DNA of 64,000 nt from an uncultured Winogradskyella sp. (GTDB lineage Bacteria; Bacteroidota; Bacteroidia; Flavobacteriales; Flavobacteriaceae): the NCBI RefSeq assembly GCF_947496485.1, contig NZ_CANMCZ010000002.1, positions 434,001 to 498,000 on the forward strand. The letters are read 5' to 3'. The notes under the pieces were generated by a model that did no database searches, was not told the DNA's origin, and saw only the letters and a list, made by a program, of their open reading frames with translations. The position numbers and the translations under genes were made by a program. How positions within the stretch are numbered: the first letter of the stretch is position 1; each line of letters opens with the position of its first letter. Below, piece by piece: positions 18,503 to 26,867 of the stretch.

Positions 18503-18916
18503 TTAGAGATTAAATACTTGATTTGGTTCTTTAAAACTTTTAAATTCCAACATATAACCATTTGGATCTTTAACGAAGAACGATAAATGTTCGCCAGGCA
18601 TATTTTTTAAAAAAGTTGCTTGGTGTACTAATTCTAATTCTAGTTTGTTTAATGTAGAATACGTAATTCCCCATGTATCAATATCTAATATAATTCCAAA
18701 ATGAAAAGAAGGAAGAATCTTTCCTTCAAATACATAATTAGGGTTATTAAAATTAAATTTACCTGCTTGTGTAAAGGTAATTTGATGTCCGTATAGATTA
18801 ATATCTATCCAGTTATTAGAGTGTCTTCCTAAAACAGCTCCTATAGTTTCTATATAAAAGCTTTTGGTTTCTTCAATATCTGTACACGGTAATGAAAGGT
18901 GAAATAAGGTTTTCAT
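18503..18916 (-). CDS. VOC-superfamily (glyoxalase/dioxygenase fold) protein
   Basis: The 137 residues show the paired beta-alpha-beta-beta-beta modules of the vicinal oxygen chelate fold: FHLSLPCTDIEETKSFYIET at the start, HFGIILDIDTWGITY at the second module and FFVKDPNGYMLEFKSF at the end. His residues in FHLS and FHFG and the Glu in MLEF are in the usual metal-ligand positions. VOC proteins include glyoxalase I, fosfomycin-resistance enzymes and extradiol dioxygenases, and the substrate cannot be read from sequence. It is the last gene of the polyamine operon, 12 bases after the preceding small gene, so its link to polyamine metabolism may be only transcriptional. Confidence 0.85.
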   Translation of the reverse strand: MKTLFHLSLPCTDIEETKSFYIETIGAVLGRHSNNWIDINLYGHQITFTQAGKFNFNNPNYVFEGKILPSFHFGIILDIDTWGITYSTLNKLELELVHQATFLKNMPGEHLSFFVKDPNGYMLEFKSFKEPNQVFNL

Positions 18917-18928
18917 TTGATTATTTAT

Positions 18929-19189
18929 TTATATAAGTTTTAATTTCATTATTCTAAAAATCAAAAAATCTTCATCATCTAAATCATTTATAATTTCCTT
19001 ATAGGTAACTTCAAATGTATCACCTACATACTCATTGCTACGAAGATCAAACTCTTCTAAAACTGCGGTACTCACTTCTTCAAAAACAATGAGCTCGTCA
19101 TAAGACAATCTAAACGTAAAAAATCCATTGTGATGCTTTAAAAACACACCTTCTTCAGTTCTAATTTCTTCTGTATTATAGTAATTCAT
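18929..19189 (-). CDS. Small hypothetical protein, 86 aa
   Basis: No family recognised. It is an acidic protein without signal peptide or membrane segment, with a beta-rich first half (GVFLKHHNGFFTFRLSYDEL) and FEVTYKEIINDLDDEDFLIF near the end. It lies between the 99-residue acidic gene (47-base gap) and the VOC gene (12-base gap) on the same strand, so it is probably co-transcribed with the polyamine genes. Confidence 0.65.
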   Translation of the reverse strand: MNYYNTEEIRTEEGVFLKHHNGFFTFRLSYDELIVFEEVSTAVLEEFDLRSNEYVGDTFEVTYKEIINDLDDEDFLIFRIMKLKLI

Positions 19190-19236
19190 TATAAAATTAT
19201 TTTAAATTAAACACTCCTTATAATTCATAATAGATA

Positions 19237-19536
19237 TTAATTATCTTCCAAAAGATCATCGTTTAAAGTATCTAAATCTATATTTTCATCCTCTTCTTTA
19301 TCTTCATATACTTCATCATTGTCATCAAAATCCTCCATAGCTTGTATTAAGCGCTTACCTACCTTTACAAGATATATTGTATCCTCTGTTTTCACTTCAA
19401 CAGCTTCAATAAATTCATTTTGTGCATTTCTAAAGGCTATGATATCCTTATCAGCATATCCATCAGGAAATTTCTCTACTAAAAGATTTAAAATATCCTC
19501 ATTCAACTTTTGATAATCTACAATTTTACGTATCAT
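19237..19536 (-). CDS. Small acidic protein, 99 aa, in polyamine operon
   Basis: No family name assigned. The first ~70 residues look like a compact alpha/beta domain (VDYQKLNEDILNLLVEKFPD, then VEAVEVKTEDTIYLVKVGKR). The last ~28 residues are almost entirely Asp, Glu and Asn (DKEEDENIDLDTLNDD). It starts 11 bases after the deoxyhypusine-synthase-like gene. An acidic tail could bind a polyamine or basic partner, but this is speculation from charge alone. Confidence 0.7.
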   Translation of the reverse strand: MIRKIVDYQKLNEDILNLLVEKFPDGYADKDIIAFRNAQNEFIEAVEVKTEDTIYLVKVGKRLIQAMEDFDDNDEVYEDKEEDENIDLDTLNDDLLEDN

Positions 19537-19547
19537 TTTATTTTTTA

Positions 19548-20522
19548 TTACATGCCTAACAAATAAGCAAAGATTAGCGGAGCAACAATCGTAGCATCAC
19601 TCTCAATTATAAATTTTGGTGTATTAATATCTAATTTCCCCCAAGTGATTTTTTCGTTAGGAACTGCTCCAGAGTACGACCCATAGCTGGTTGTAGAATC
19701 ACTTATTTGGCAGAAATAACTCCAAAAAGGTGTATCTGTTCGCTCCATATCTTGATATAGCATTGGTACAACACATATTGGAAAATCACCAGCTATACCT
19801 CCACCGATTTGAAAAAATCCTATTCCATTTGTAGAATTATCAGAATACCAATCCGCAAGAAAGGTCATATACTCAATTCCAGATTTCATAGTACTGGCTT
19901 TAAGTTCTCCTTTAAGTACATAACTTGCAAAAATATTTCCCATAGTACTATCTTCCCATCCTGGGCAAATTATAGGTAGATTCTTTTCTGCTGCTGCATA
20001 CATCCATGAATCTTTTAAGTCTATTTCATAGTATTCTTCTAATACACCAGACAATAGCATTTTATACATATACTCATGTGGTAGATAACGTTCTCCTTTA
20101 TCATTTGCATCTTTCCATATTTTATAAATATGCTGTTGTAATCTTCTAAATGCTTCTTCTTCAGGAATGCAAGTATCTGTAACACGATTAAGCCCTTGTT
20201 CTAATAAATCCCATTCTTGTTGCGGAGTTAAATCACGATAATTAGGAATTCGTTTATAATGAGAATGTGCCACCAAGTTCATAATATCCTCTTCTAAATT
20301 TGCTCCTGTACAAGAAATGATTTGCACTTTATCTTGTCGTATCATCTCGGCAAAAATTTTCCCTATTTCTGCTGTACTCATTGCACCTGCCAAAGACACT
20401 AACATTTTTGAGCCATTATTTATTTGAGTTTCATAAGCTTTTGCAGCATCAACAACTGTAGCAGCATTAAAATGCAGAAAGTACTCTTCTATAAAGTTTG
20501 TAATTGCACCTTTAGTAATCAT
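19548..20522 (-). CDS. Deoxyhypusine synthase-family enzyme (probable polyamine aminobutyl transferase)
   Basis: The sequence follows deoxyhypusine synthase throughout: an NAD-binding region with MLVSLAGAMSTAEIGKIFAE, then CPGWEDSTMGN, FFQIGGGIAGDFP and, near the C-terminus, KITWGKLD, where the Lys corresponds to the catalytic lysine of the family (WGK). Bacteria lack the eIF5A target, and bacterial members are thought to move the aminobutyl group of spermidine to another amine, for example making homospermidine. Its gene overlaps agmatinase by 11 bases, which in turn overlaps arginine decarboxylase, so a polyamine role is well supported. The exact acceptor is not known. Length (324 aa) is near the family norm. 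Confidence 0.9.
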   Translation of the reverse strand: MITKGAITNFIEEYFLHFNAATVVDAAKAYETQINNGSKMLVSLAGAMSTAEIGKIFAEMIRQDKVQIISCTGANLEEDIMNLVAHSHYKRIPNYRDLTPQQEWDLLEQGLNRVTDTCIPEEEAFRRLQQHIYKIWKDANDKGERYLPHEYMYKMLLSGVLEEYYEIDLKDSWMYAAAEKNLPIICPGWEDSTMGNIFASYVLKGELKASTMKSGIEYMTFLADWYSDNSTNGIGFFQIGGGIAGDFPICVVPMLYQDMERTDTPFWSYFCQISDSTTSYGSYSGAVPNEKITWGKLDINTPKFIIESDATIVAPLIFAYLLGM

Positions 20523-21450
20523 CGTCTTTATTGAATTTTGAAAAATTATTAGTTATGGTATTGTCCTGATAAGCGTTTTCATACTCATCTTCTAAAACAT
20601 CATCTTGAAACTTATAGCTTAACATTTTGTAATAAAGCTTAGCAGCAAGGAAGTCAGAAGACTTATCAATGCCATTTGGGCATAATTCAACGATATCAAA
20701 ACCAACAACATTCTTTTCTGTAAAAACTTGCTTTAAAAAATCTAATGTTTCGTACCAAAGTAAACCGCCAGGTTCAGGAGTCCCAGTGCTTGGCATAATT
20801 GAAGGATCAAATGCATCTAAATCGAATGTTATAAATACATCATCTGTCATCTGATCTATTGCTGAATCCATCCAAGAATCATCTACCGCCATTTCATGTG
20901 CAAAATAGGTTTTGTCTAAATTCATAATAGATTTCTCTTTTATATCCATAGACCGAATACCTACTTGAATTAAATTAGTATTCTGACTCGCTTCATAAAC
21001 AGCGCAGGCATGATTGCAAGAACTACCAGCATAACTTTTTCGTAAATCTGCATGCGCATCTATGTGCAACACTGTTAAGCTTGGAAACATCTCATTAAAT
21101 GCTCTAATTGTACCAATAGATATTGAATGTTCACCACCAAAAATGGTAACAAACTTGTTTTTTTTGATATATCTTTTAGTCTCTCTATGCACAACATCTA
21201 CCATAGCTTCTGGTGTAGCATTCATCGTTATAGATTCTGCCAGATATATACCGTTTTTATAAACTTCAGAGTCAGTTTCAATATCATATAATTCCATATT
21301 CTCAGAAGCTTCCAAAAATGCTTTAGGCCCTTTATCTGCACCTTTTTGCCACGTGCTTGTTCCATCATAAGGGACAGGTATTAATACAATCTTAGCATGC
21401 TCTAATTTTGCTAATTCTTCGGGTATTCCAGCGTAAGTTTTAATTTCCAT
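20512..21450 (-). CDS. speB: Agmatinase
   Basis: A ureohydrolase of 312 residues with the manganese-binding motifs of the arginase/agmatinase family: FGGEHS, LHIDAHADLR and FITFDLDAFDPSIMPSTGTP. The enzyme hydrolyses agmatine to putrescine and urea in the cytoplasm. It overlaps the arginine decarboxylase gene upstream by 11 bases and the deoxyhypusine-synthase-like gene downstream by 11 bases, giving the sequence arginine to agmatine to putrescine to a larger polyamine. The C-terminal tail (DNTITNNFSKFNKDDDY) is longer and more acidic than usual. The assignment as agmatinase rather than arginase rests mainly on the operon context. Confidence 0.92.
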   Translation of the reverse strand: MEIKTYAGIPEELAKLEHAKIVLIPVPYDGTSTWQKGADKGPKAFLEASENMELYDIETDSEVYKNGIYLAESITMNATPEAMVDVVHRETKRYIKKNKFVTIFGGEHSISIGTIRAFNEMFPSLTVLHIDAHADLRKSYAGSSCNHACAVYEASQNTNLIQVGIRSMDIKEKSIMNLDKTYFAHEMAVDDSWMDSAIDQMTDDVFITFDLDAFDPSIMPSTGTPEPGGLLWYETLDFLKQVFTEKNVVGFDIVELCPNGIDKSSDFLAAKLYYKMLSYKFQDDVLEDEYENAYQDNTITNNFSKFNKDDDY

Positions 21451-22906
21451 TTAATTTATGTGCTAATTGAAATTCAATATTTGAGTTTTGGAATATATTT
21501 TCGTTAGGTTTTTTATCATACCCTAAAATTTTAAGCAACTCTTCGCTTTTTTGTTGCTCTTTAAATAATCGTGTTGTGATAATACCGTGTTCATCTTTAT
21601 CAATTATAATATGTTTTGGAGCAGGAATTAAACAGTGTTGCAGACCTCCATAACCTCCAATAGTTTCTTGATAAGCACCAGTATTAAAAAATCCGATATA
21701 TAAGGGTTTTTCTTTATGGTATTTTGGTAAATAGATAGCATTCATATGTTGCTCACTATTATAATAATCATCACTGTCACAGGTTAAACCTCCGAGAAGA
21801 ACACGCTCATAAGAATCATTCCAACGGTTTATTGGCAACATGATAAAACGTTTGTTAATAGCCCAAGTATCTGGAAGTGTTGTGATAAATGAAGAATTTA
21901 TCATATTCCATTTCTCCCTATCGTTTTGTTGCTTTTGATATAGCACTTCATAAATTGCTCCACCACTTTCCCCAACTGTAAAACTTCCAAATTCTGTGAA
22001 TATATTAGGAACATCTACACCTTCTTCTTCACAAGTCAATTTAATTTGATTGATGATTTCATCAATAATGTATTCATAATCAAAATCAAATGCTAATGAG
22101 TTTTTAATAGGGAATCCACCTCCAATATTTAAACTGTTTAACGATGGACAAATCTTTTTTAAACTTGTATAAACTTTAAGGCATTTTAAAAGCTCATTCC
22201 AATAGTAAGCATTATCTCTAATGCCTGTGTTAATAAAGAAATGAAGCATTTTAAGCTGTACTTTCGGATTATCTTTAATCTGCTTTTTATAAAAAGGCAC
22301 TATATTTTTATAACCTATTCCTAATCTAGAGGTGTAAAACTCAAATTTGGGTTCTTCTTCTGCAGCAATACGAATGCCTATATTATAGTTTCCTTGGATC
22401 TCATTTGAGAGTAAATCAATCTCTTCGTAATTATCAATAATTGGAATACAATTTTGATGACCACTATTTATTAGTCTTGCAATATTAGTTACATATTGTG
22501 CTCGCTTAAAACCATTACTAATAATAAAGGTATTGTTGTTTATTTTGCCTTCTTCTTTTAAATTCTCAACGATATCTATATCAAAAGCAGAGGACGTTTC
22601 AATATGAATATCATTTTTTAAAGCTTCGTTCAAAACATGCTTAAAATGAGAGCTTTTTGTGCAATAACAATAATTATAGTTCCCATTATAATTATGCTTC
22701 TTGATGGCGTTCTCAAACCACGCTTTCGATTTATTTATATTATCAGAAATCTTAGGTAAGAATGTAAATTTTAAAGGTGTTCCATAAGTCTCAACCAATT
22801 TGTTTAGGTCAATATCATGAAAGCGTAAGTGATCTTTTTCAAGAATAAATTCTTCTTGAGGAAAATCAAAAGTTTGATTGATTAAATCAATGTATTTTGT
22901 ATTCAT
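21440..22906 (-). CDS. speA: Arginine decarboxylase (PLP, alanine-racemase fold)
   Basis: This is a fold-III PLP decarboxylase of 488 residues, the shorter form usual in Bacteroidetes. Visible elements are the PLP-lysine region YNYCYCTKSSHFKHVL, IGGGFP (phosphate-binding loop), TEFGSFTVGESGG and GLTCDSDDYY, which has the catalytic Cys-Asp pair at the dimer interface. It converts arginine to agmatine, which the downstream agmatinase would use. It is the first gene of a six-gene leftward operon. An inverted repeat and a plausible -7 element lie ~70-85 bases upstream. Related ornithine or lysine decarboxylases share the fold, but the agmatinase neighbour makes arginine by far the most likely substrate. 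Confidence 0.9.
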   Translation of the reverse strand: MNTKYIDLINQTFDFPQEEFILEKDHLRFHDIDLNKLVETYGTPLKFTFLPKISDNINKSKAWFENAIKKHNYNGNYNYCYCTKSSHFKHVLNEALKNDIHIETSSAFDIDIVENLKEEGKINNNTFIISNGFKRAQYVTNIARLINSGHQNCIPIIDNYEEIDLLSNEIQGNYNIGIRIAAEEEPKFEFYTSRLGIGYKNIVPFYKKQIKDNPKVQLKMLHFFINTGIRDNAYYWNELLKCLKVYTSLKKICPSLNSLNIGGGFPIKNSLAFDFDYEYIIDEIINQIKLTCEEEGVDVPNIFTEFGSFTVGESGGAIYEVLYQKQQNDREKWNMINSSFITTLPDTWAINKRFIMLPINRWNDSYERVLLGGLTCDSDDYYNSEQHMNAIYLPKYHKEKPLYIGFFNTGAYQETIGGYGGLQHCLIPAPKHIIIDKDEHGIITTRLFKEQQKSEELLKILGYDKKPNENIFQNSNIEFQLAHKLNGN

Positions 22907-22976
22907 TATAATGTGATAAAAAGTTATTAAAACATGAAAGCAGACATGCCTTCCTAAATAGAATTAATAACTTAAA

Positions 22977-22994
22977 ATCAAATCATAATTTGAT
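22977..22994 (-). promoter_or_regulatory. Inverted repeat overlapping possible -7 element of speA operon
   Basis: ATCAAAT-CATA-ATTTGAT is a perfect 7-base inverted repeat with a 4-base spacer. On the minus strand the TATGATTTG inside it is close to the -7 consensus (one base longer in the spacer), and a TTTTG lies ~22 bases upstream. It could be an operator for the polyamine operon. The rest of 22907-23245 shows nothing recognisable. Confidence 0.35.
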
Positions 22995-23245
22995 ATTGCA
23001 TTTTGGGGACAAAACACAATTTATAAAGTGTAGATATATTTTTTACTACGGAAGTTAGCTTTAAATTTCGGTTACTTACACCATAAGCTTCTTTTGAATA
23101 TGACTTCCTAATTTTCAAAAGACCGAACTTATAAACATGTTTCAATTTGTTCAGCTAAAAGCTCCTATGATAAAAGCTTTTGTAAAACTAAATTAAGTAC
23201 AATTATTTAATATTTCGCTTTTTTTTATTTTTTTATAACATTTCC

Positions 23246-23653
23246 ATTCCACACACATTTTTATCCACTCCTCTACCATTTCGAAAAAGAGTGTTCCATT
23301 AACAGAGTAAAGAAACTTATAGATTAAATTTTTCTACAATAAGATTACTAACATGCGCTTTTAACCACATCGAGGTACGAAGATTCATGAACTCAATAAT
23401 TTAAAATAGAAATCTTGTGAATAAAGCCCATGTTGTACATAACGCAAGTACATTATAGGACACTTTTAATATTTGATTATCCAGTGGATGATTAAATATT
23501 AAAACAATAAGAAGTTCTTTATATGATGTAACCTATAATTTGTTTTAAAATGAAAACATCCTCTGGATCTTCTCATTTTAAAAGTATGTAAAATATCCCA
23601 GAAGCTTTAATACTATTGGTTTAGTGTGCAGAACTTGGGCATTAAACTAGAAA
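23246..23653 (+). repeat. Intergenic repeat copy R3 with two large hairpins
   Basis: This full copy is closest in sequence to R1 in its first half (ACATGCGCTTTTAACCACAT, TTTAAAATAGAAATCT) and to R2 in its second half. Hairpin 1 is at 23464-23504 and hairpin 2 at 23543-23583, with the loop changed from CTCAG to CTCTG. It ends at GGGCATTAAACTAGAAA. It lies upstream of the polyamine operon and beyond the end of the 141-residue gene. Confidence 0.75.
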
Positions 23654-23704
23654 TCGATCTGCTATGCGGCTTTAATGTAATGTTCCTATTAGACTAAATA
23701 TAAT

Positions 23705-24130
23705 TTAGCGTTTTTTATGTTTAGTAGCCATTACAGCTATTGCTGGTAAAAGGTCAATAAGTCCTTCAAGAATTTCTGGCAGAATTTCTTCTATAGCATC
23801 GCCAACTCCTTCTGCTGCATCCATCGCTTCCTGAAATGCCATCCGAAGTTCGCCTTCAACTTGCTCTACATCATCTTCAACTCCTTGTTCTATTCGATTT
23901 ATTAGACGCCTAACTTGTCCTTGCAATCTCTGTAAAATTGGATCAATTTCATTTGCTACTTCTTCTTCAAGATTACCAACATTATTTTCTATTTGATCAA
24001 TGATGTGTTGTACTCTTCCTCCTATATTATTTAATACGGGATCAATGTCTTGCTCTACTTGAGCAGGTAAATTTCCTATGTTTTCAAAAAAATTAATGAG
24101 ATCTTGAAAAGGACCTTCTGGATTTGCCAT
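23705..24130 (-). CDS. Small amphipathic helical protein with internal duplication
   Basis: No family recognised. Residues ~22-55 (QVEQDIDPVLNNIGGRVQHI) and ~56-90 (EVANEIDPILQRLQGQVRRL) are clearly two copies of one helical unit. A third acidic helix follows, then a hydrophobic segment (ILEGLIDLLPAIAVMATK) and a basic tail KHKKR. There is no signal peptide. The heptad-like spacing suggests an amphipathic or apolipoprotein-like helix bundle that could bind membranes. It is isolated between two copies of the intergenic repeat, so it may be a mobile or accessory gene. Confidence 0.7.
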   Translation of the reverse strand: MANPEGPFQDLINFFENIGNLPAQVEQDIDPVLNNIGGRVQHIIDQIENNVGNLEEEVANEIDPILQRLQGQVRRLINRIEQGVEDDVEQVEGELRMAFQEAMDAAEGVGDAIEEILPEILEGLIDLLPAIAVMATKHKKR

Positions 24131-24320
24131 ATCGCTTAATTTTAGTTTTACATCTGTTTACAAAGAACTAAAGGCAATTTGAAATAATAAAATTAATAAA
24201 TTATAATCAATTGATTACCATAAAAATAGCAAATATATTTTAATTCTACTACACGCAAATTCCAATCACTCAAGCTATCTATCAAATAAATAGATCTTCG
24301 TGAATCTCGTACCTCTCGAT

Positions 24321-24495
24321 TTCAAAAAAAAGTGTTCCGTTAACTAATTAGAAGAAATTTTTAGGGATAAAATTTTTCAAAGACTCTAGAACTAACATGA
24401 GTTTTTAACAAAAATCCATGTTGTACATCACGCAAGTACATTATAGGACGCTTTTAATATTTGATGATCCATTGGATGGTTAAGTATTAAAATAA
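24321..24495 (+). repeat. Diverged partial copy of intergenic repeat (R4)
   Basis: AGTGTTCCGTTAAC, AACATGAGTTTTTAAC, TTGTACATCACGCAAGTACATT and a hairpin at 24452-24492 match the other copies, but everything after hairpin 1 is missing. The 3' hairpin arm differs from R2/R3 at A-to-G positions that keep pairing with T/U. The flanking 24131-24320 is AT-rich with nothing else recognised. Confidence 0.65.
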
Positions 24496-24527
24496 TAATA
24501 ATTTCTAACTATAAATAATACTTACAA

Positions 24528-26867
24528 TTACTTTTTAATCAGCTTTTTAGTGATATGTCTATTTCCGGAATACACTTTGATAAAATAAACTCCGTTAGAT
24601 AATGCGTCAAGATTAATGGTGTCAAAACCATTTATAAGTTCAATTACTTTTTGACCGAACAATGAATATATTTCTATTTTAGTTAAATCAATGGTACTCG
24701 ATTTTATATGCAATGTACTCGTCACTGGATTCGGATACATAATTATATCATTGGCGTTAAGGTCCGCAATTGCTAATGAAGCTGTCTGCCGGACATCATC
24801 AAAATAAAAAGTTGATGTTGTAGAACCATCTCCTGTATTGCCAAAGTCGAACATAAATACAACTCTATCAAATACGGTTGCTCCTAAGAATGAAAAGTCC
24901 CAATTTAAGGTTTCCCACTCTCCCGATTTTTGAGTTTGTACATCGAGCTCAGCAAAGTTGCCTGGATTGGTGTCTTGTTCTAGTTTCATACGCACAGTAG
25001 TATTAATTGGTGCATTGGTCCAAAGTTTTAGTGTCATATAATTCTCTGCACTAAAATCTAGACCACCATCTAAGGTAAGGTATGCACCTGCCCAAACATC
25101 ACCACCATTTCTGACCAATTTAGCCAGATTGTTGCTGCTATTCCCTGTGTTTTGAGGTGCCGCCACAGACTCTACTATTGCTGTTCCACCATTAAAATTG
25201 AAAAAATCTGAAGTGACAGGCGAAGTTTCAAAATCAAATGGCAAACCTATCTCTGCTGCAGGAGAACATCCTGTAGTGTTGTACGAAAATGTTATTCTGC
25301 CAATGTTAAATTCACCATTAGTTACAAATAATCTCAAAACATGAATGCCTTGCGTTAATTCAATTGTACTTACTTTAGAATTCCAATTTCCCCAATTACC
25401 AGTAGAGGCTAAGCCAATATCTGGACTTACTTTTTGCCCATCAATTTCAAAATAAAAAGGTCCTCCTCCATTGTTATTACCTGATGCGTACCGCAAATTA
25501 AGATCGTAACATCCTGTATTTGCAACATCAATTGTATATTCTAACCATTCTCCCGACGTAATCCAACCTACTGTTGCACCTTCATTCGCAACAGTAATAG
25601 CATCAACATATTCAGTTGGTCTAAAACCACCTTGATTATCTTGTGATGAGTCATAATAGGCAATATTTTGCCCTTTTCCTCCTTCAAAATTATCATAATG
25701 TCCTGCCTCAATAATTCCTGGTATCGGATTAGGAGTACCTGAATATGGCACCTGATCTCCCACTTGAATGGTAATAATATTGGTAATATTAAAAGCTGTG
25801 CCAACATAGACCTTAGCATACATACTATAGATACCTAATGCAATATTAGATTCGGTAAATTCATAAGGTGCTGATGTATCTTCACCTAATAAGGTTTCTC
25901 CATTATAAAATTCTACTTTGGTTATGCCGTTTCCAGCGGTTGTTGCGGTAAGATTAACGTTATCATTTTCATTGGCTTGGTATGTATCTGCTGTTAATAC
26001 ACCAGAAACATTAATATCTCTATTTGTTACCAATTTATTTGCTGGGACATCTAAAATAAAACCATCCGAAAAAGTGACAGTTATTGGTGCATCGGAATAG
26101 TTATGAGCTGCATAAGTCATTTCTCCATTATTATTAAAAGCGACAGCAATTGGATGATTTGAAGTGATCGTAGCATCAACAGTTCCCATGGCATTCATAG
26201 CATGCAGCCAATGATAGGTTTGAGCATCTGAAATACCAAATTTTAAATTACGGTCTGGATAGGAATCATATAAATCTATAGCTGATTGTGCATCAATCAA
26301 AGACAGATATTTCCAATAAGTATCATGCCATAAATTAGGATTTTCTTCATTGCTTAAAATTCCAGTATTTGATGTAATTTCTGTCCATAAAGATTGAGCA
26401 TAAGTTTGGTTGTGTGCTAAATAGAATGAACCTGCATGAATAGGATACATCTCAATTCCGTATGATGCAGCAATATCATTAGTCCAAAATGTCCCATTAT
26501 CGTAAGAGTTTCCCCAAATTCTAGAGACTAAACTATATTGCTGTGATGGTTGAAAATTACGTTGATAGATATCGAACCAATATTCTTCAACAGCAGTTTG
26601 TTCTGTAGTATAAATATAAATACCTAAATCTCTAATGGCATCATTTTCAGTTACTGATCCCCAATGAATTAATGACGAAGCAAATTGCATACTTTCTGAA
26701 GTAGATTCTTGATCGTTTCCTTGAGGAAACGTAGCAAATCCATTAGCCCAACTATGGCCTGCATATGGGCTGAAATTTCTTAAATATGGAAATTGTGTAT
26801 CATTTCTATCATCTGAAGCAGCATCTCTTACCAATAAATTTATCAATCTCCCCATTGATTCACCCAA
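24528..26867 (-). CDS. GH81 beta-1,3-glucanase, C-terminal part, with CBM6 and T9SS type A domain
   Basis: This is the downstream part of a frameshifted gene; the listed start is a TTG inside the overlap and is probably not used. It begins within the GH81 catalytic domain (YAGHSWANGFATFPQG, then NDQESTSESM with the expected catalytic glutamates). An Ig-like module (ITKVEFYNGETLLGED) follows, then a CBM6-like carbohydrate-binding module around residues 385-535 (GWITSGEWLEYTIDV) and a second beta-sandwich module at ~540-695. It ends with a T9SS type A sorting domain (IIMYPNPVTSTLHIKS ... GVYFIKVYSG). The intact enzyme would be secreted by T9SS and cleave beta-1,3-glucan such as laminarin or callose. 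Confidence 0.85.
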   Translation of the reverse strand: MGESMGRLINLLVRDAASDDRNDTQFPYLRNFSPYAGHSWANGFATFPQGNDQESTSESMQFASSLIHWGSVTENDAIRDLGIYIYTTEQTAVEEYWFDIYQRNFQPSQQYSLVSRIWGNSYDNGTFWTNDIAASYGIEMYPIHAGSFYLAHNQTYAQSLWTEITSNTGILSNEENPNLWHDTYWKYLSLIDAQSAIDLYDSYPDRNLKFGISDAQTYHWLHAMNAMGTVDATITSNHPIAVAFNNNGEMTYAAHNYSDAPITVTFSDGFILDVPANKLVTNRDINVSGVLTADTYQANENDNVNLTATTAGNGITKVEFYNGETLLGEDTSAPYEFTESNIALGIYSMYAKVYVGTAFNITNIITIQVGDQVPYSGTPNPIPGIIEAGHYDNFEGGKGQNIAYYDSSQDNQGGFRPTEYVDAITVANEGATVGWITSGEWLEYTIDVANTGCYDLNLRYASGNNNGGGPFYFEIDGQKVSPDIGLASTGNWGNWNSKVSTIELTQGIHVLRLFVTNGEFNIGRITFSYNTTGCSPAAEIGLPFDFETSPVTSDFFNFNGGTAIVESVAAPQNTGNSSNNLAKLVRNGGDVWAGAYLTLDGGLDFSAENYMTLKLWTNAPINTTVRMKLEQDTNPGNFAELDVQTQKSGEWETLNWDFSFLGATVFDRVVFMFDFGNTGDGSTTSTFYFDDVRQTASLAIADLNANDIIMYPNPVTSTLHIKSSTIDLTKIEIYSLFGQKVIELINGFDTINLDALSNGVYFIKVYSGNRHITKKLIKK

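Noticed and set aside
7150-24495. Repeats considered as a CRISPR array
   Set aside because: Units are hundreds of bases long, widely spaced with genes between, and no cas genes are present.
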